Positions 1 to 7,900 of a stretch of DNA of 16,801 nucleotides are shown in pieces. Numbering within the stretch: the first letter of the stretch is position 1; each line of letters starts with the position of its first letter. This stretch comes from an uncultured Planctomycetaceae bacterium (GTDB taxonomy: Bacteria; Planctomycetota; Planctomycetia; Pirellulales; Pirellulaceae), in the NCBI GenBank assembly GCA_903927685.1, contig CAIYOB010001636.1:1-16801 (forward strand), given 5' to 3'. The position numbers were made by a program, and so were the translations under genes. The notes under the pieces are model-generated. The model was given only the letters and a program-made list of their open reading frames with translations. It was not told the origin of the DNA and did no database searches.

Positions 1-176
1 TCGTCGTCCTCCCAAACCGCGCCGCGTTCCGCGGCACGCGCGGCCGCCCGGGCGTCTTTCAAGACGCGAAATACAGCGCGAGGCGAATAGTCTTCGCGAA
101 GGTCCGTCCCGGCCGGATTGCCTCCCGGAATGTCCGCCAATAATGAGTCCAGATCGAGCACACGGGGCGATGCCAT
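1..176 (-). CDS. tssA: TssA, N-terminal part (cut by left edge)
   Basis: The first 58 codons of a minus-strand gene that continues beyond base 1. The visible protein starts MASPRVLDLDSLLADIPGG and continues NPAGTDLREDYSPRAVFRV. This fits the ImpA/TssA N-terminal domain, whose hallmark is a short helix followed by LL.PI.G.NPAG.DLRYD. In T6SS, TssA proteins organise baseplate and sheath assembly from the cytoplasm. The ATG at 176 is the only good start: the NPAGTDLR motif sits about 20 residues in, as usual for the family, and a weak GGGA lies upstream. The gene is co-directional with tssK-tssL-tssM and the sigma gene, 150 bp after the latter, so it is probably part of the same module. The C-terminal class of TssA cannot be told from this fragment. 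Confidence 0.75.
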   Translation of the reverse strand, partial: MASPRVLDLDSLLADIPGGNPAGTDLREDYSPRAVFRVLKDARAAARAAERGAVWEDD

Positions 177-259
177 CGGCCAGATTCCCGCTTGGACCAG
201 AGGAGTAGAAGTGATTGGCCTACATCCAGCTTATTTCTTGTGCCCCGCAAAAGCAACCC

Positions 260-318
260 TGGATACGGCTGAATACTGGATACTGCCGAGTACCGTCGCC
301 GCCCTCGGCGACGCCGAG
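260..318. repeat. Heptamer repeats and inverted repeat between sigma gene and tssA
   Basis: On the plus strand, TGGATAC (260-266), TGAATAC (270-276) and TGGATAC (277-283) form three near-identical heptamers, the last two abutting. Close by, CTCGGCG (304-310) and CGCCGAG (312-318) form a perfect 7-bp inverted repeat around one base, just after the sigma-factor stop codon. On the minus strand no T-run follows this hairpin, so it is not a typical intrinsic terminator. It could be a weak stop, a processing site or a protein-binding site upstream of tssA. Function unknown. Confidence 0.4.
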
Positions 319-326
319 ACCTCGGC

Positions 327-866
327 TCAGCCCGGCTGCCAGCCGGCCAGCGAACGGGCTAGAGTTCTCAGCCCCTGGGCGCGCAGAGGGCTGGCCCACG
401 ACTTGCTGAGTCCCAAGCGATGCCCCGCCTCCTCCAGCGTCAGACCGTCGAAATAGGTCGCCCGGATCAACTCCGCGACGGACTGGGGAAGCGCGTCGAT
501 CAACGTGTGCAACTTGTCCCTGATCTCGTTTTCCATCGCCGCCGCCGAGGGTCCCGGCTGCAACAAGTCAACCAGGGCGTGCGGGACGGACTCGGAGTCA
601 TCTTCGCGCAGGCCCCAACTCATCTTCGCCGCTCCGTCGTAGATCGAACCGCGGATCCGGTAGTACGCAAACGTCGAGAACTGGCAGCCGTGACTGGGGT
701 CAAAGGACTGGGCGGCTTCCATTAGCCCCAACTCCCCGTAGGCGATCAGGTCGTCCAATTCGATCGTCGCTGGAAGCTTGCGGTGAATCTGCACCGCCAG
801 CGAACGCACCAGGCCCTGGCACTGCTCGATCCACTGCTCCTGAGCGATCCGTGAAGGGGCAGACAT
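327..866 (-). CDS. RNA polymerase sigma factor, FliA/SigF-like (sigma-70 family)
   Basis: A 179-residue sigma factor with two clear parts. Region 2 (about residues 11-82) contains ELDDLIAYGELGLMEAAQSF and QFSTFAYYRIRGSIYDG, the pattern of the FliA/WhiG/SigF group. Region 4 (about 117-172) has LPQSVAELIRATYFDGLTL followed by a helix-turn-helix, EEAGHRLGLSKSWASPLRAQ. The 30-odd residues between them are too short for a full region 3. The ATG at 866 is preferred because region 2 begins soon after it; an in-frame start at 947 would add 27 residues with no sigma similarity. The gene lies inside the T6SS module, between tssM and tssA, so it may control this or a linked regulon. No anti-sigma gene is visible. 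FliA class is likely; exact subfamily is uncertain. Confidence 0.88.
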   Translation of the reverse strand: MSAPSRIAQEQWIEQCQGLVRSLAVQIHRKLPATIELDDLIAYGELGLMEAAQSFDPSHGCQFSTFAYYRIRGSIYDGAAKMSWGLREDDSESVPHALVDLLQPGPSAAAMENEIRDKLHTLIDALPQSVAELIRATYFDGLTLEEAGHRLGLSKSWASPLRAQGLRTLARSLAGWQPG

Positions 867-965
867 GACAAGGCCCCGATAGCCAACGTGAACGACCAAG
901 AAAAGAGCGAGGTTTTGCGGCGGACTCTCGCAGGCCGCCAGGGACAATCCGCGCCTCTGCTTTCC

Positions 966-971
966 ATTCTA
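966..971 (-). promoter_or_regulatory. Possible -10 element before the sigma gene
   Basis: The minus strand reads TAGAAT here, one mismatch from TATAAT, in the 160-bp gap between the tssM stop and the sigma-factor start. The hexamer at a 17-bp spacing upstream (TGGGAA) is a poor -35. If used, it would give a leader of about 90 nt and allow the sigma gene to be expressed apart from tssKLM. Confidence 0.3.
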
Positions 972-1026
972 CGATGGCGGCTCACATTTCCCAGACCGCG
1001 GTGAAACGTCGCTTCCGCGACGGCGG

Positions 1027-2649
1027 CTATATCTTCGGCCCAATCCACCTGTAGACAAAGATACCAATGAGGCAGAGGAGCAGCAGGGTATCGAGTCCGT
1101 AGGCCCAGAGCGCCAGCGTCCGGTATTTCTCGTCTTCGTCCCGGGCGGCTGCCATCCATTCGATCTCTTCCTGCTGTTCCGGCAGCTTCTCGAAGACGCT
1201 TTTCACAAACGCCTGGCGGTCTTCGGTCTCGCCCGTGGCCGCAAAGTACAGACCGCCAAACAGCAACGATTCGTGTTCGGGTTCCACTTCGGGATCGTAT
1301 CCGAAGCCCTGGGCCACGATCTTGGCCAGCCGCGATTGGACGTTGCGACGCAGATTGCACAGCAGGGCATACAATTTCGTATTGCCGGGTTTGCTCAACG
1401 AGCCGCGTTCGGCGAACAAGGCGTAAATCCAGTCCTCGAAGGCGCCGCAGGCGTGCAGGCAGACAGCCGTCAACCGCTCGTGGACCGGCGGGTTCCACAG
1501 CGCAAAGCCCTTTCCGAACCGCTGGCCCAGGCTGCGTTCCCGTCCGACGCGCCGCAACAACTCGCGAAACCCCGGATCCTGCTCCATGCCGACCACCAAG
1601 GCCGTGACGGGACAGCGGAGCATCAGGCCTTGCCGCAGTGCGTCCATGTCCCGCTTGACGCACCGTTCCACCTCGACCGCCTCGCGCGGCCCGTGCAGGA
1701 TCAGTTCGTAGGGCAGCAGCGCGAGCGCGCCGTTGACGGGACACAAGGGCCGCCTCCGCCGCCGCAACAGCCCGCACACATACGTCAGGCGAGCCTGCTG
1801 CTCGGCGGCCGCGGCGGCCGGCAGGGTGACCAACTTCTTCTCGGCGATCGGAGGCTGGCGATCGGCGGCGCCGGCGCCCAGCATCATCGTCCCGCGGATG
1901 TCGCTGGGCGACGCGGCGGCGGAAGGCGGCGGGGGCGGCAGCGGGCCGGACCGCGCGGACGCCGGTCGGCTCTCCCCCAAGACAACCGTGCCGCGAATCG
2001 CGTCGCTGGCGGGCCCGGGCCGCGCGGGCTCGGGCCGCGGCCGCTCCTCCGTCGGCAGCGAACCGCTCAGCGCCGCCAGCTGGCTCAGGCAGCAGGTGTT
2101 CGTGAGCGCCAGATAGACAGCTTCGCCCGTGGCAAACCAGTGCAGGGCGGCCGGCCCTTGGGGCAGGTTGCGGATCCGCAGCTCCAGTCGCGCCGCATCC
2201 AGCAACGCCTTCTCCTGTGCTGTGCCGGCCGAGCCGAGAAGCAGGAAGATGGGCGTTTCCGCGAGTTCGATTCCGCACCGCTGCAACTCGGCCAACCCGG
2301 CCTGCCAGGCCTCGTCAATATCCGGGAATCGCGAGCGTTCGCCCGCCAGCCATAGCCGCAAGACCTGGTAGACGACCACCGGGATGGCGACCAGCAACAG
2401 CCCGATCACCGTCACGCGCACCGGATTGACCCAGTAGTTCCAGGACGCCCGATTCTCGGTCTGGTAGAACGCGACGAAGGCCGTCACGGCGCAGATCACC
2501 AGGAACAGCGCGACCAGCCACGCCACCCGCGCCGGCAACGACAGCGACAGCATCCGTTTCGAGCCGGGCAGGACGGAGATCGTCAACTCGACGAGCATCC
2601 GCAGGGGCCAAGTCAATGCGGACAGGAATTGCGAGATCAGTGACGACAT
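1027..2649 (-). CDS. tssM: Short TssM/IcmF-like T6SS inner-membrane protein
   Basis: A 540-residue protein matching only the N-terminal half of TssM/IcmF, which is usually about 1100-1200 residues. Two transmembrane segments lie at about 43-62 and 79-99. A GTPase-like domain follows, with strand PIFLLLGSAGTAQEKALL (133-150) where the Walker A loop should be, but GxxGxGK[ST] is absent. WFATGEAVYL (171-180) aligns with the WWFTDEAVLIDTAGR region but lacks the DTAGR motif. A Pro/Ala-rich linker (about 197-265) carries IRGTVVLG and IRGTMMLG. The later part, with PVNGALALLPYELI (304-317) and CPVTALVVGMEQDPGF (346-361), fits the TssM cytoplasmic domain. The protein ends with a third membrane helix (about 515-533). 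It follows tssL by 10 nt. Identity rests on fold-like motifs and context; loss of the periplasmic domain implies a divergent membrane complex. Confidence 0.82.
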   Translation of the reverse strand: MSSLISQFLSALTWPLRMLVELTISVLPGSKRMLSLSLPARVAWLVALFLVICAVTAFVAFYQTENRASWNYWVNPVRVTVIGLLLVAIPVVVYQVLRLWLAGERSRFPDIDEAWQAGLAELQRCGIELAETPIFLLLGSAGTAQEKALLDAARLELRIRNLPQGPAALHWFATGEAVYLALTNTCCLSQLAALSGSLPTEERPRPEPARPGPASDAIRGTVVLGESRPASARSGPLPPPPPSAAASPSDIRGTMMLGAGAADRQPPIAEKKLVTLPAAAAAEQQARLTYVCGLLRRRRRPLCPVNGALALLPYELILHGPREAVEVERCVKRDMDALRQGLMLRCPVTALVVGMEQDPGFRELLRRVGRERSLGQRFGKGFALWNPPVHERLTAVCLHACGAFEDWIYALFAERGSLSKPGNTKLYALLCNLRRNVQSRLAKIVAQGFGYDPEVEPEHESLLFGGLYFAATGETEDRQAFVKSVFEKLPEQQEEIEWMAAARDEDEKYRTLALWAYGLDTLLLLCLIGIFVYRWIGPKI

Positions 2650-2659
2650 GGTGAGGCAA

Positions 2660-3304
2660 TCATTCCTGGAGGAACCACATCCAAGCCAACATCAGGACCA
2701 ACGCCGCCAGCACGACGCCGGCCAGTGCGGACCAGATGAATTGCGTCGGGCCTTCCAGCGGGGGCGCTCCCTGACCGGGCACGATGCTCTCGGTGATCGG
2801 TGGTCGGCCTTGCCCCAAGTGGATGGCCATCGAGGTCTGGCGGGACCAAGTCTCCAAGTCGGGCGGCAACCCGCGGGGCGCGGCCAGCACCGCCGCGGCG
2901 GCCGGATCGCGGTACAAGCCGCGAAAGCCCAACACCACGCCCACATAGAACACTTCCAGGGCGTCCTTCCGGCTCAGCGCGGCCGCTTCGGTCGCCTTCA
3001 CATAGAACTGCTCGTGCCGCAACCGGCTGTTGAACACTTCGACTTCCAGGGCATTCTCCTTCCACCAGGCACAGCCGTCCCAAGGGGCTTCGATCAGCAC
3101 ATCGTCGATCCACGCGACCAGGGCGTACTTGGCCAGCAGCCAGTCCTGACGCTGCCCCAGCTTGGCATCCGCTTCGTCCAGCCAACTGCGAATCCAGACG
3201 CGCTCGTCGCTGGGCACGGGGTTCTCGTTCCGCTCGATCCGGTCGAGCAGACCGAGCACATGCAGGAAAATGCGGTCGACCACTTCGGAGAATTCGGGTG
3301 TCAT
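2660..3304 (-). CDS. tssL: TssL/DotU family T6SS membrane-complex protein
   Basis: A 214-residue DotU-family protein. The cytoplasmic helical domain shows the family signature KYALVAWIDDVLIEAPWDG (59-77), then W80 and W81, EQFYVKATE (98-106) and DALEVFYVGVVLGFRGLYR (114-132). A single C-terminal transmembrane helix (about 188-211) anchors it, as expected of a C-tail-anchored TssL. No peptidoglycan-binding extension is present. In T6SS it binds TssM in the inner membrane and TssK at the baseplate. Its ATG overlaps the TGA of tssK as ATGA (3301-3304), a strong sign of translational coupling, and tssM follows after 10 nt. Confidence 0.93.
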   Translation of the reverse strand: MTPEFSEVVDRIFLHVLGLLDRIERNENPVPSDERVWIRSWLDEADAKLGQRQDWLLAKYALVAWIDDVLIEAPWDGCAWWKENALEVEVFNSRLRHEQFYVKATEAAALSRKDALEVFYVGVVLGFRGLYRDPAAAAVLAAPRGLPPDLETWSRQTSMAIHLGQGRPPITESIVPGQGAPPLEGPTQFIWSALAGVVLAALVLMLAWMWFLQE

Positions 3305-4725
3305 GCTCGCCTCGGCACGGCGAAGAGCGCGAATTGCAGCTCGGCTTGCCGGTCGCCCAGCGCGACCGCCAGTTTTCGCTCGCCTTGCAGCCGGTCGCGA
3401 TTGGCAATCAGCGTGTCTTTCAGCCGCATGGCCAGCGTCTGCGTCTCCAACACGTCCTTCCAGGCCGCGTTCTGGCGGCTGACTTCGTAATAGCTCCAGT
3501 CACCCCGCGGCGGCAACGCCCGCGGCGCCTGCGCCAGCGGCGTCAAATGCAAGCCTTCGGCGCCGTATTGGAAGAGCGCATCCACCTGCCGCCCACTGCC
3601 CAGTTTCCAGTCCAGCCCGCCCGGCGACAACAGAGCCAGGCACTCCTTGTCCGTCAACCCGCCGCGCTGCACGCCGACAAACCACTGCCAGTCCGCCTGC
3701 AGCCACTTGGCCTCGATCGTGACCCGCATCCCCCGGCCTTCGCCGACAAAGAACCGCTGCTCGTATTCGTAGTCGCGAACCGTATCCAACAGCAGGTCGA
3801 TCTGCCCTTTGACATGAGAGAAGATCCGGCCGAGATCGTCGTGATCATAGCGGGGAAGCTCGGGTAGACGCCGCGCGGCGCCGAAAATGGCCAGCTGGCC
3901 AACCAGCTGGCACAGTTCCAGGTATGCGGGCAGCGGATGAATGCCCTCGGCAAAGCCCCAGACACCCAACGACGCGGAGGCTTGATTCAACTCGGTCAAC
4001 ATCAACAGCCGATCCAGGTCACCAGGCTCCTGGCTGGCCAGCCCGATCCCGCGATTGACCACCTGCTCGGCCAATACGTCGCCCTTCTTGCCGACGCGAT
4101 CGTAAACCGCGCGCACGATGCCTTCGCGCAGGGGCGGCCAGGCGTCGACGGCCAGCAGCGGCGGGATGTACCGCAGATCCAGTTGCGGGGCCGCCTCTTT
4201 CTCGCTGGCCCGTTGGACTTGGGCGATCGGCAGCACTTCGTAACCCGCCAATTCCTGGGTGCTCAACAGCAGCCGCGCGTTCAACGCGCGAAACTCGAGC
4301 TCTTGATCGTTGCCCCCCAGGCTCTCGTCCTGGACCGCTAGCTTCTGCTCTGTGTACCGGTGCATGCCCTGCCCGGTTGCGGCACCGACATTGACCCGGC
4401 CCAGCGCCAGCTTGGGAACGCCCAGGTAGATCCGCACGACGGATTCTCTGGCCAGGGCGGGCCGCAGGTCCAAGCGGTCCAGCGGCTGGCCGGCATCCAA
4501 CGATAGCAACGTCCCGTCGCGCATCCGCGCTTCACAGGCTAGCACCTGGAACTGGTAATTCCCGATCGCGTCCGCACTGAACTCGAATCGCCGTAATCCA
4601 TACGGGTAGGGATGATCGCATTGCTCTGCGATCTGCAGGGCTTCCGTCCAAGAGCGTTCGGTCGCCTGGAAATGCTGGGGACGAAGGAACAGCCCTTCAT
4701 ACCAATGGACCGGCAGGTTCCGCAT
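3301..4725 (-). CDS. tssK: T6SS baseplate protein TssK
   Basis: A 474-residue TssK, close to the usual 440-470. The start MRNLPVHWYEGLFLRPQHFQ is the classic TssK N-terminus (W-x-E-G-x-F-L-x-P-x-H-F). Other family-like stretches are YPYGLRRFEFS (55-65), a central RYIPPLL, and YDHDDLGRIF near the middle. The ATG at 4725 has an AGGAGG Shine-Dalgarno sequence 9 nt upstream (4735-4740). The reading frame stays open to 5226, but that extension is unlike TssK and crosses the divergent gene. TssK trimers connect the phage-like baseplate to TssL/TssM at the membrane. This is the first gene of the minus-strand T6SS run and is divergent from the caspase-fold gene. Confidence 0.95.
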   Translation of the reverse strand: MRNLPVHWYEGLFLRPQHFQATERSWTEALQIAEQCDHPYPYGLRRFEFSADAIGNYQFQVLACEARMRDGTLLSLDAGQPLDRLDLRPALARESVVRIYLGVPKLALGRVNVGAATGQGMHRYTEQKLAVQDESLGGNDQELEFRALNARLLLSTQELAGYEVLPIAQVQRASEKEAAPQLDLRYIPPLLAVDAWPPLREGIVRAVYDRVGKKGDVLAEQVVNRGIGLASQEPGDLDRLLMLTELNQASASLGVWGFAEGIHPLPAYLELCQLVGQLAIFGAARRLPELPRYDHDDLGRIFSHVKGQIDLLLDTVRDYEYEQRFFVGEGRGMRVTIEAKWLQADWQWFVGVQRGGLTDKECLALLSPGGLDWKLGSGRQVDALFQYGAEGLHLTPLAQAPRALPPRGDWSYYEVSRQNAAWKDVLETQTLAMRLKDTLIANRDRLQGERKLAVALGDRQAELQFALFAVPRRA

Positions 4726-4816
4726 CAGCGCATTCCTCCTGTCGCAAGGCCCGTGCTCGGAAATCAGTCTGCATCGCGCAAGCCCAACCTGCCCCCAACC
4801 TCTGTTGGATCGCGGC

Positions 4817-4834
4817 GAAGGGGGCGCCCCCTTC
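4817..4834. promoter_or_regulatory. 18-bp perfect palindrome in the divergent intergenic region
   Basis: GAAGGGGGCGCCCCCTTC is a perfect 18-bp palindrome in the 242-bp gap between tssK (minus) and the caspase-fold gene (plus). It lies 92 nt upstream of the tssK start and 133 nt upstream of the other start. Its symmetry and place suit an operator for a dimeric regulator of both genes, or a GC-rich hairpin in a leader. No poly-T follows on either strand, which argues against an intrinsic terminator. Confidence 0.45.
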
Positions 4835-4883
4835 ATCTTACTTGACACCAGACAACGGTGAACAGTCCCAACCGCAAAACCGG

Positions 4884-4934
4884 CGGGACAACCCGGTCTG
4901 CCCGGCTGCCTTTCCAGCCGCTCAGTCCTACAAT
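4884..4934 (+). promoter_or_regulatory. Possible decayed hairpin repeat and -10 element before the caspase-fold gene
   Basis: CGGCTG (4903-4908) and CAGCCG (4915-4920) form a short hairpin. On the minus strand the stretch begins GTAGGAC, contains GGCTGGAA and ends near TTGTCCC, which resembles the GTAGGACGG hairpin at 15142-15190. It may be a degraded copy. TACAAT at 4929-4934, one mismatch from TATAAT, lies 33 nt before the ATG at 4968 and could be the -10 of that gene; no good -35 is seen. Confidence 0.3.
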
Positions 4935-4967
4935 GGACCGTAGTGGCGACCTCGGGTCTGGTGCCGT

Positions 4968-7900
4968 ATGCGTGCTTCTCAAGGATCTCCGGCTCCTCAA
5001 CGGTCGTGGCGAGGCCACGCCTCGCGGACGCCAGCGACTTCCTCGGCCCGCTGGACGCTCCGGATCCTGCTGCCCGCCTTGGGCCTGGGGTTGCTGGTGC
5101 TGTTCGCTTGGCTGTTGGTCCAGTGGCTGTTTCTGCCCACGATTCACTTGGCCTGTCTGCCGGTCGTCGACTATGACGTCCTGGCGGCGCCGCCCATCCG
5201 CTTTGTGCAGGAGGACATCCAGGCATTTGCCGACGTCGGCGCGCATCGGCCCGCCGTGGAACTGGGCGACCTGCAGACTTCCGACGCGATGCCGACGTGG
5301 CCCCGCCGGCTGGAAGGATGCCGGACGGCGGGCAGGGACACGCTGGTGCTGTATGTCGCGGGGCACGGCATCACGGAAGAGGGGAACGCCTACTTGCTGT
5401 GCAGCGACTTTCTCCGCCGGGACGCCCCGGGACGATACCCGCTGGACGACCTGTTGACGGAACTGGAAGCTTGGCCGGCCGATTTCAAGCTGTTGGTACT
5501 GGACGCCGGCCGCTTGACGTATGACGCGCGGCTGGGAATCCTGGTGGACGAGCTTCCCCGGCTGCTGGAAGATCGGCTCCAACGGCGCCGCGATCCGCGG
5601 CTGTGGGTCTTGACAGCGAACGGCCCGTTCGAGACTTCGCACGTCTCCTCCTCCGCCCGGCGCTCGGCGTTCGGGTATTACCTCGCGCACGCGTTTCGGG
5701 GCGCAGCCGATCGCGATGACGACGCCCAGGTCGATCTGGCTGAATTGGCCGACTACGTTCGAGCGGGCGTCAGTCAGTTTGCGCGGCAGGAGACTGGCGG
5801 GCGGGAACACCAGACCCCGCAACTGCTGCAGGCAGGCGTCGGGAACGTGGCGACGCCTCCGGCGTTCACGCTGACGCTCGTCTCCCAGCCGCAAACCCCG
5901 GCCGAGCAGGCGTCGGCAGACGGCACGCCAAGCCCGGCGGAGACGCCGCCGGGAACCAAACCACAGCCAAGCGGCAGCGATCCGAAGTCCGCTGCCGCAG
6001 AACCTGAACGGACCGCCAAGACGCAGGCACCCGCTCAGAAACCGGCCCCGGAATCCGCGGCATCGACGGTCCCGGCAGAACTGCGGGAAGCGCGGCGGTT
6101 GCTTGCGCAGGCCTGGGCGGCCCGCGATCGATTCCAGACGCGAACCGAGGCCGGGACCTGGCTGCCTGCCGATTATGCCCCGCACGTGTGGCGCGAGTAC
6201 CAAGAGACGCTGCTGGGTTACGAGCAGCGACTGTGGGCCGGGGACTCCTTTCAGGCTCAGGAGATCGCCGCCCGACTTCAACAGGAGGTCTTGCCGCTGG
6301 CGTCCGTGTTGAGTGCGGCCACCGTCCCGCCCGGTCTCGATCGAGGGACGGTCCTCGGACGCTTGGCCGAAGCCCGGCGGCAGTTCGTCGGCGGCGAGGT
6401 CCAAGCCTCGTATGACCAGCCCGTGCCCGCAGGCGAACGCCTCCGCGAGGCGGTCCAGTTCGCTGACGAACTGGCGTTCGACGTCGCTTACCTGGTGCGA
6501 TGGCATGCCGCCGCAGCGACCGCGTCGCCCCAGTCGCTGTCCGAGTACCCAGCCCTGCTCCAGCTTGTCGAGTTCGGGCTGCCGACGCTGCGGAACCTGC
6601 TCGATGAGTTGCTGACGGCCGACGTCGGCGCGGTATCCGCCGGAGGCGACCGGCAGGCCTGCCTGGACGAATTGCGCCGCCGGCTGGACGAACTCCGCCG
6701 ACTCCGCGAGCAGATCGAGCGGGACGGCATCCACCGCGAGGCTCAACAATTGGTCACCGAGTTGTCCGCAGGAGGCCGCGTCCAGGGCGTCGCCGACCGG
6801 ATCGATGCCCTGCTGGCCACGCCGCTGCTGCCAGCCCCGCTGAGGCAAGCCCTGCTGGACGCTCGCAGCCGACTGGAATCGCCGTTCCCGCCTCCCGATC
6901 TTGCCGCAGTCGTTCCCTCCCGGCCGACCCTTCCAGGATGGCGGCGGCAGCGGTTGCTGGAACAGACGCAACTGGAAATCAGCTTGGTTGCTTGGGCCGA
7001 TCCGGATGCGGCAGCCGGCCTGGCAGCGAGCTTCGCCGCGGTCCGGACGGCGGACCAGCAACTGGCAGCCAGCGGGGACGAAGCGGCCTGGTGGCAGACT
7101 TGGCGGCCGTTGGGCGCAGGGTTGAGGGATTTCTATCGCGACTTGCCGGCGCGTATCCGCCAACTCGGACAGTCCGCGGACGCCCAGGCGGCCCGACAGG
7201 CGGCCCGCTTGCTGCGTCTGGTCGACGCCCGCGACGCGCAGCGTGTCGAAAGCGAGGCGGCCGTCCTGGCGGTGCCACGCCTGCCGCGCCCCGTCGAAGC
7301 GCCGCCGGCCCTCACGCTCGCCGGGCCGGACTCCGTCGAGTTGGAGCCTGGTGCGTGGCGGCCACTGGAACTGACGGTCGGACCCGCGTCGTTGAGCGTC
7401 GATCAGGCCGTGATGTCCATCCAGTACGAGGCGAACGAAATCGAACTCGAAGTCCAGGGTGAATCCGCGACCGATTGGCGCGCGATTGCCTCCGCCCAAT
7501 CTCAGCGGCTGCAGTGGCGACGGGACGATCCGCGCGTCGTGAATTGCCGTGTGCGGCCGCGAACCCACGGCCCCGGGGCGGCGGACGTGGAGGTGTCGCT
7601 CACCGCCCGCGGCCAGACGGCTTCCCATCGCCTGCAACTGCAGATTCGGGCCCCGGAGATCGTCGAATTGACGGTCGGCGGTCCGCCACTGGCGTCCGAG
7701 CGCCCGTCCGAGGGTCCGGATCGCCTCCGTCTTCTGCCGTTCCCCAATCGCGTGACGCCGTACCGCTTCCAACTGGTCAATCGTTCCGGAAAGAAGCGTC
7801 GCGTGCGGGTCGAACTCTGGAGTCAGCCCCCGGGCGACGGAACCACCGAGGCCTTCCAGTTGCCGCGCGAGGCCACGGGAATGCTGCGGCCCGGCTTTGC

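Noticed and set aside
746..2278. 510-codon minus-strand frame overlapping the TssM and sigma genes
   Set aside because: Arg/Ala/Gly-rich composition and no domain; the overlapping frames encode clear TssM and sigma motifs.
1273..2355. 360-codon plus-strand frame opposite tssM
   Set aside because: Low-complexity Gln/Arg/Gly composition, explained as antisense of a GC-rich gene.
4842..4847. Perfect TTGACA upstream of the giant protein gene
   Set aside because: No -10-like hexamer at 16-18 bp; TACAAT at 4929 is far too distant to pair with it.
3301..5226. 641-codon version of TssK starting at 5226
   Set aside because: The extra 167 residues are unlike TssK, and the ATG at 4725 has a strong AGGAGG and the classic TssK N-terminus.
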